Position numbers and translations under genes: made by a program | Notes under the pieces: generated by a model | What the model was told of the DNA's origin: nothing | Seen by the model: the letters and a program-made list of their open reading frames with translations, nothing else | Database searches by the model: none | Part shown: in pieces, positions 14,302 through 18,995 of the stretch | Layout: each line of letters opens with the position of its first letter | Position numbering within the stretch: the stretch's first letter is position 1 | DNA from: CAZXTR01 sp964643615 | Lineage (GTDB): Bacteria; Pseudomonadota; Alphaproteobacteria; CAAHEQ01; UBA3637 | Direction of reading: 5' to 3' | Assembly (NCBI GenBank): GCA_964643615.1 | Contig: CAZXTR010000014.1 | Span: 1-18,995 of the forward strand | Length of the DNA stretch: 18,995 nt

Positions 14302-16041
14302 TTATTCTTTTTCTTTTGATTTTATCAACATGCGTTCTGGAGATTCAATTCCTAATAAATCTAAACCTGACTTAAGGACACAACGAACAAGGCTAATCAT
14401 TTTTAATCTGCAAAGCTTTAACGATAAATCCTCTTCTGCATTAATTTTTAATTCAGCATAAAAAGAACTAAATTTTTGAGCTAATAAATGAACGTAACTA
14501 CTTATGATCGACGGTTCCCGACGAATATAAGCTTCTGTCAAAATCTCTTCTTGGCGAGCAATTAAAAGCATCAAATCCCTTTCTAAGGGATGAGAAATAA
14601 ACTTTTGAGCTTTAGCAATATCTTCATCATTCACACCCGATTTATCCAAAATAGAATTAATCCGCGCAATAGCATATTGTACATAAGCTCCCGTTTTCCC
14701 TTCCGACTTCGTAAAATTTTCGGTATCAAAAATATAATCTGAAATCCTCGAGTTTTTCAAATCTTGATATTTTAAAGCCCCAATAGCAATTTGTTCTGCT
14801 TGTCGAGATGCTTCTTTTTCATCTACATCTACGGGAACATTTTCCTTTGCTTTATCAACAGCGAGTTCAATTAAGTCTTTCAAATTCATTACTCCGCCAG
14901 AACGAGTTTTGAAAGGCTTGCCATCTTTGCCATTCACCGTCCCAAAAGCAATATGTTCCAAAGAAGTTGTATCGTCGACATACCCCGCCATATGTGCCAC
15001 TTCAAACACTTGCTCAAAATGTTCACGCTGTCTAGCATCTACCACATATAAAATACTTTGCGGATAGAAATCTCTTTGACGTTGAATAATCGTTGCAAGA
15101 TCTGTAGCCGCATAAGTATATGCTCCGTCCGATTTTTTTAAAATCAAAGGAGCGCGCTCCCTATTGTCTTTTGGCGGCAATGAAACAATAAGGGCGCCTT
15201 CAGAAGAAACAAGGAAGCCCTTTTTCGTCAAATCATCCAACAAAAAACAAAGCAAGCCGTTGACATTGCTTTCGCCCATCCATAAATCAAAATCAACACC
15301 TAGTTTATCATAGTTCTCCTTAACAGATGTCACAGACTTATCACGAAAAAGTTGCCAAAGCGCCAAATACCCCACACGCCCATTTTGCAAATCAAATGTT
15401 GCAATACGCGCTTCTTCTTTAAAAGATTCGTCTTCTTTAAACGCAGTTGCTGCCCGACGATACAATGCAGATATTTCGGATATCGATATTTCGAAATTCG
15501 TCTGATTAAACGGCTCAGCAAAAAAAGCCAATTCAGGCTTTTCTCTTTTTAATTGAGAAATTAACATTCCAATAGGCGTCCCCCAATCTCCGAAATGGAC
15601 GTCTCCAATTACTTTATCTCCACAAGCTCGCATAATGCGCTTTAAACTTTCTCCAATAACGCCAGAACGCAAATGTCCTACGTGCATTTCCTTGGCAATA
15701 TTGGGCCCTCCATAGTCAATAACGACAGTACGTTTCGATGGTTTGAAACCACAAGAAAAATCTTGGATTAAAAATTGAGAAGCAAGAGAAATATTTATAA
15801 ATCCAGGCCCATCAACAGTTACTTTTTCAAAAAATTCTGTTTCTTTTAATTTTGCGACGACTTTTTCGGCAAAGTCACGTGGAGAAATTTTGTACTTTTT
15901 AGCAAAAAACATTCCAATATTTGATTGATAATCTGATAAATCTGGACGATTAGATGTGGATACAAAAGCCTCTTGTGTTTCGTAACCTAAACCCTCCACA
16001 ATATTGATAATATTTTCCTCAATAAACTTTTTAATATTCAT
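14302..16041 (-). CDS. argS: Arginyl-tRNA synthetase
   Basis: A 579-residue class I synthetase of normal length, charging tRNA-Arg. The N-terminal Add1 tRNA-recognition domain (about 1-85) includes SNIGMFFAKK. The catalytic core has the HIGH-type motif in AKEMHVGHLRSGVIGESL (HVGH at 120-123), then DVHFGDWGTPIGML (148-160), a YTYAATDLA segment (308-316) and the flexible KMSK-equivalent loop KPFKTRSGGVMNL (375-387). The C-terminal helical anticodon-binding domain contains YVQYAIARI, typical of the family. The usual SSPN before the HIGH motif is GGPN here. AAGGG lies six bases before the ATG. A possible small membrane-protein frame ends about 32 bases upstream, and the 3' end faces the ZIP transporter gene. 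Confidence 0.97.
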   Translation of the reverse strand: MNIKKFIEENIINIVEGLGYETQEAFVSTSNRPDLSDYQSNIGMFFAKKYKISPRDFAEKVVAKLKETEFFEKVTVDGPGFINISLASQFLIQDFSCGFKPSKRTVVIDYGGPNIAKEMHVGHLRSGVIGESLKRIMRACGDKVIGDVHFGDWGTPIGMLISQLKREKPELAFFAEPFNQTNFEISISEISALYRRAATAFKEDESFKEEARIATFDLQNGRVGYLALWQLFRDKSVTSVKENYDKLGVDFDLWMGESNVNGLLCFLLDDLTKKGFLVSSEGALIVSLPPKDNRERAPLILKKSDGAYTYAATDLATIIQRQRDFYPQSILYVVDARQREHFEQVFEVAHMAGYVDDTTSLEHIAFGTVNGKDGKPFKTRSGGVMNLKDLIELAVDKAKENVPVDVDEKEASRQAEQIAIGALKYQDLKNSRISDYIFDTENFTKSEGKTGAYVQYAIARINSILDKSGVNDEDIAKAQKFISHPLERDLMLLIARQEEILTEAYIRREPSIISSYVHLLAQKFSSFYAELKINAEEDLSLKLCRLKMISLVRCVLKSGLDLLGIESPERMLIKSKEKE

Positions 16042-16073
16042 GCATTTCCCTTTATTTCAATAAAGCAAGTTCC

Positions 16074-16220
16074 CTACAATAACAAGAACAGTGTAATACA
16101 AAACGAAATAAAAGCCAACAAAAATATGGAAAAATCATTTGCTATCACTGTAATAGAAACCCTATCTTTCTCAGTTTCTTCTTCATTCGATAACCCGCGC
16201 AATAATTTGTCCTTACTCAT
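16074..16220 (-). CDS. Possible 48-residue tail-anchored membrane protein
   Basis: Between the ATPase remnant and argS, a frame from ATG at 16220 encodes MSKDKLLRGLSNEEETEKD, a short polar stretch, then a C-terminal hydrophobic span of about 20 residues (FSIFLLAFISFCITLFLLL) ending at the stop. The charged head plus terminal anchor looks protein-like. However, AGAGGA directly abuts the ATG, so the start is doubtful. A TTG at 16202 has AAGGA seven bases upstream and is an alternative. The frame stays open to 16316, but that part has no start signal. No family is recognised; it could be chance. Confidence 0.33.
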   Translation of the reverse strand: MSKDKLLRGLSNEEETEKDRVSITVIANDFSIFLLAFISFCITLFLLL

Positions 16221-16328
16221 TCCTCTAAATCTAAAAACAGAACAGAACGTTAATTTATATTCATCAATAAAAGCTTCTTTCCCTTTGAATTTTATTTTAA
16301 CTGCAAAAAAGATCATATATTCAAAAAA

Positions 16329-17312
16329 TCAAATCTGCAAATTTTTCCGACGTATAAAATATTTAAAAATTTCAATACCAGTTGTCACCAAAACACCACA
16401 GGACAAAACAATTATCCAATTGATAAAATCCATCCCTTTTGTTTGAAAAAACCTTGAAAAAAGAGAACTATAAGTGAAAAGAATCTGTAATATGATCATT
16501 CCTGCTGCACCATAAATCATATATCGATTTCCTGCCAATCCCATTTCAAAAAGACTCTGTGTTAAAGATTTACACGAGAACATAAAGAAAATTCCCATCA
16601 TCACTAAAGCATTTACAACAACCGTACGACCCAACTGAATATTTTGATGTTGATCTGCCACAAGTTCATAGGCAACAAAACTTAAAAGTGTCATCAAGAA
16701 TGTCACTAAAATCATCTGTGCTAAAATAACAGAGCTAATAATCGGCTTGTCAGGCAAACGAGGCCTTTTATTCATAACCCCTTTTTCCACTCGCTCAAAA
16801 GAAAACATCGAACCTAAAAGGATCGTCGTTACCATATTTATCCATAAAATTTGCGCGGGAGAAATCGGCGTTGTTAAACCAAAGAAAATAGAAATCATCA
16901 CCACAAAAGCTTCAGAAAAACTGATAGGCAGCGTCCATAAAATAAACTTCACTAAGTTATCAAAGACACCCCGACCCTCTTCAATCGCTGACTCGATTGT
17001 AGCAAAATTATCGTCCAACAATATCATATCCGCAGCATCTTTAGCAACATCAGTGCCGTTTTGTCCCATTGCAATACCGATATTAGCCTGCTTTAAAGCT
17101 GGGGCATCATTCACACCGTCTCCTGTCATTGCTACAATTTGGTTATTTTCTTGTAGAGCTTTCACCAAACGCAACTTATCTTCAGGAGAGACACGAGCAA
17201 AAACATCTATTTGTGATACACATTTTTTCAATTCAGCATTTGTCATTTCAGCAACTTGAGCCCCATTCATTACAACCGGCGCTATGCTCTCCCCTTGACC
17301 ATGCAAGTTCAT
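16329..17312 (-). CDS. P-type cation ATPase, C-terminal fragment after a premature stop
   Basis: This 327-residue frame is the direct in-frame continuation of the ATPase fragment at 17316-18995, beginning one codon after its TAA. It contains the rest of the P domain, FARVSPEDK (38-46) and the hinge motif TGDGVNDAP (63-71), then the six C-terminal membrane spans with the segment ILWINMVTTILLGSMFSFE. In P2-type pumps the equivalent M6 helix has an Asp in NxxTD; here it is NMVTT. Together with FERVEKGVMNKRPR this resembles the Pma1/CtpF-like bacterial pumps of uncertain cation rather than a classic Ca2+ ATPase. The frame is clean to its normal-looking end, which suggests the break is recent or tolerated. 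The ATG at 17312 lacks a ribosome-binding site, so expression would need readthrough or reinitiation. Confidence 0.75.
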   Translation of the reverse strand: MNLHGQGESIAPVVMNGAQVAEMTNAELKKCVSQIDVFARVSPEDKLRLVKALQENNQIVAMTGDGVNDAPALKQANIGIAMGQNGTDVAKDAADMILLDDNFATIESAIEEGRGVFDNLVKFILWTLPISFSEAFVVMISIFFGLTTPISPAQILWINMVTTILLGSMFSFERVEKGVMNKRPRLPDKPIISSVILAQMILVTFLMTLLSFVAYELVADQHQNIQLGRTVVVNALVMMGIFFMFSCKSLTQSLFEMGLAGNRYMIYGAAGMIILQILFTYSSLFSRFFQTKGMDFINWIIVLSCGVLVTTGIEIFKYFIRRKNLQI

Positions 17313-17315
17313 TTT

Positions 17316-18995
17316 TTACGCAATAGCTTTAGCAGTTACCAAATGATCGCCCGTGATCATCTTTACACAAATTCCTGCATGATGACATACTGCTAAAGCA
17401 CGAACAGCATCTCGACGAGGAGGATCTATCATCCCTTGTAATCCAGCAAAAATCAAACCAGATTGAACATCTTTATGTGTTATTTTATCTCCTTTAAAAT
17501 TGGGTTTAAAAGCAAAGCCCAAAACACGCAAGCCTTGAGAAGCCATCTGCTCCATAAGGGATAAAACCGCCGCTTCATCCAATTTTTCTATCTCTCCTTT
17601 TTCGTTTATTTGCATAGTACAAAATGGCAAAATTGTTTCTGTTGCTCCTTTTAAATAAATAACATCATCACTTCTTAAATTTGCCATATATTGATAAGCC
17701 GACTCAAAAGGTATTTCATCTTTTTTCCAAAAATAATTTCTTAACCCTTGAATATCAAAGCCACGCTTTGCAGCGCTTACTAATAATGCGATTTCAGTCG
17801 GATCCCCATCTACAATTGTCTGTTTTGACGTTATTTTCAAATCCGCATCATTACAAAGCACCCCTATTTTTAAACACATTTCCAAAGCCTTATTTTCTTC
17901 AAACGGGGTGAAATCTCCTTTAATTTGATAGCCAACACCATCAACTACATAAATTTTCCCAACAGCAAAGATATGTTGTACTGTCATTTTATTTTCTGTC
18001 AAAGTTCCGGTCTTATCCGAACAAATCACCGAAGTACTTCCCAACGTTTCAACTGCAGGCAATTTTCGAACAATTGATTTTCTTTTGCTCATACGATTCA
18101 CTCCCACAGCCAAAATAATTGTTACTGTAGCCGGTAAGCCTTCCGGAATAGCCGCCACAGCCATTGCAATGGCCGACATAAAAGTAGAAACAAAAGGCAA
18201 ACCACGCAAAAAACGTCCAACAATAAAAGCCAATACGGAAAAGGCGACAATTAACCACAGAAGTTTTTTACTAAATATCTCAATTTTTTCTGTCAGAGGC
18301 GTTTTCAAGTCTCTGGTCTGAGAAATCAAATTGGATATTTTTCCAATCTCGGTCGCATTTCCTGTATTAACGACAATCGCACGCGCTTGCCAAAAGGTCG
18401 CAAAAGTCGACGAAAAAGCCATATTTTTCCTATCTGATAAAACAGTTAAAAGTGCTAATTTTTCTATTGATTTTATTATAGGAACAGACTCTCCAGTCAA
18501 AGCTGATTCATCTACCCTAAAATCGTGCGCTTCAAACAACCGCAAATCAGCAGGGATCTTTTCTCCAGAATGCAAGACAACTAAATCTCCCGGCACCAAC
18601 TCTTGAGCTGGGATTGTTTCTAAAACTCCATTTCGAATAACATGTGCTTGAACTGTCATTGTTTTAAACAAAGATTCTAAAGACTTAAACGCTTTATTTT
18701 CTTGAATAAACCCCATAACAGCATTAGCTAATACAACCGCATAAATCACAAAAGAATCTACATACTCTTTAAAGTAAAGCGCTATTGTCGCTGACACTAA
18801 TAAAACATAAATAAGAGGCTGATTAATTTGATCAAAAAAACGCAAAAGAGCGCTTCTTTTTTTGGACATTTTAATTTCATTAGCCCCAAATTTTAACCTA
18901 TTTTTTAATACTTGTTTATCCGTCAAACCTTTTATCTTGTCTGTTTTAAAAAAATCAAAAACTTCTTGATTTTTTTTATGATGCCAGTAAATTTT
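17316..18995 (-). CDS. P-type cation ATPase, N-terminal part (partial at window edge, premature stop)
   Basis: The frame is open to the right edge of the window, giving 559 visible residues. The stretch before the TTG at 18926 is already good cation-ATPase N-terminus (WHHKKNQEVFDFF ... GLTDKQVLKNRLKFGAN), so the true start lies outside the window and that TTG is not it. In order it shows M1-M2, the A domain with TGES (167-170), M4 with PEGLP (284-288), the phosphorylation motif DKTGTLT (Asp327), the nucleotide-binding domain, and MITGDH (546-551). It stops at TAA (17316-17318) right after TAKAIA. The family continues there, and the next codons AAA ATG AAC do continue it at 17312. This is a type P2 pump for a mono- or divalent cation; the ion cannot be fixed. 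With the stop, the fragment lacks TGDGVND and six membrane spans. Confidence 0.82.
   Translation of the reverse strand, partial: KIYWHHKKNQEVFDFFKTDKIKGLTDKQVLKNRLKFGANEIKMSKKRSALLRFFDQINQPLIYVLLVSATIALYFKEYVDSFVIYAVVLANAVMGFIQENKAFKSLESLFKTMTVQAHVIRNGVLETIPAQELVPGDLVVLHSGEKIPADLRLFEAHDFRVDESALTGESVPIIKSIEKLALLTVLSDRKNMAFSSTFATFWQARAIVVNTGNATEIGKISNLISQTRDLKTPLTEKIEIFSKKLLWLIVAFSVLAFIVGRFLRGLPFVSTFMSAIAMAVAAIPEGLPATVTIILAVGVNRMSKRKSIVRKLPAVETLGSTSVICSDKTGTLTENKMTVQHIFAVGKIYVVDGVGYQIKGDFTPFEENKALEMCLKIGVLCNDADLKITSKQTIVDGDPTEIALLVSAAKRGFDIQGLRNYFWKKDEIPFESAYQYMANLRSDDVIYLKGATETILPFCTMQINEKGEIEKLDEAAVLSLMEQMASQGLRVLGFAFKPNFKGDKITHKDVQSGLIFAGLQGMIDPPRRDAVRALAVCHHAGICVKMITGDHLVTAKAIA

Noticed and set aside
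14169..14375. A 68-codon plus-strand frame between the ZIP transporter and argS
   Set aside because: It overlaps the end of argS on the opposite strand, lacks a ribosome-binding site and resembles no family. The 208-base gap it starts in otherwise shows nothing I can support.
16747..17259. A 170-codon plus-strand frame opposite the ATPase
   Set aside because: It is antisense to a well-conserved part of the P-type ATPase (TGDGVND region). Its composition is explained by the complementary codons.
17316..17318. Reassigned stop codon or programmed recoding of TAA in the ATPase
   Set aside because: Other genes here (for example those ending at 1719, 7769 and 10640) use TAA, TAG and TGA as normal stops, and no recoding structure or slippery site is evident. 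A simple nonsense mutation is the more economical explanation.
18924..18926. TTG at 18926 as the start of the P-type ATPase
   Set aside because: The codons upstream in the same frame encode conserved cation-ATPase N-terminal sequence and stay open to the window edge. No ribosome-binding site precedes this TTG.

Overview
The window is about 19 kb of AT-rich chromosomal DNA. The gene set points to an alphaproteobacterium with a reduced, probably host-associated genome. This is an inference from three things: the dusB ... trkA-hfq-hflX block, a TrmFO-type tRNA methyltransferase, and a decayed tlpA / small-lipoprotein locus of alphaproteobacterial type. Two Sel1-repeat secreted proteins, several genes I cannot assign and two decaying genes fit a lineage such as Holosporales or a Rickettsiales relative. 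The exact order cannot be fixed from the sequence.

Layout. Positions 1-76 hold tRNA-Lys(UUU) on the minus strand, with a near-consensus promoter at 96-124. From 5027 leftward runs a minus-strand series: a Sel1-repeat exported protein overlapping dusB (tRNA dihydrouridine synthase), then trkA (K+ uptake regulator), hfq (RNA chaperone) and hflX (ribosome-associated GTPase). The ntrBC/ntrYX genes that often separate dusB from trkA in alphaproteobacteria are absent. trmFO (5073-6380) is divergent from the Sel1 gene, and its promoter lies partly inside that gene's 5' end.

From 9631 to 6383 a minus-strand cluster encodes a large Sel1-repeat exported protein (TTG start), a 186-residue membrane protein with a CxxC motif, possibly a 28-residue peptide, and a 195-residue soluble helical protein. 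I cannot give the last three a function. They are the best candidate here for an undescribed functional unit.

From 9762 to 12215: a PAS plus degenerate-GGDEF protein; a 37-residue LptM-like lipoprotein on the minus strand; a TlpA/thioredoxin-like pseudogene on the plus strand; and fabI (enoyl-ACP reductase) with a good promoter. The lipoprotein and tlpA remnants look like the scar of a tlpA / argH-lptM-lysA locus that has lost its biosynthetic genes.

From 12220 to 18995: a secreted protein built from two cysteine-containing repeats; a roughly 390-base gap with one imperfect hairpin; a ZIP-family metal transporter; argS; a possible small tail-anchored membrane protein; and a P-type cation ATPase that runs off the right edge. 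The ATPase reading frame is cut by a single in-frame TAA between its phosphorylation motif and its TGDGVND motif. No CRISPR array, insertion sequence, rRNA or replication origin was seen.
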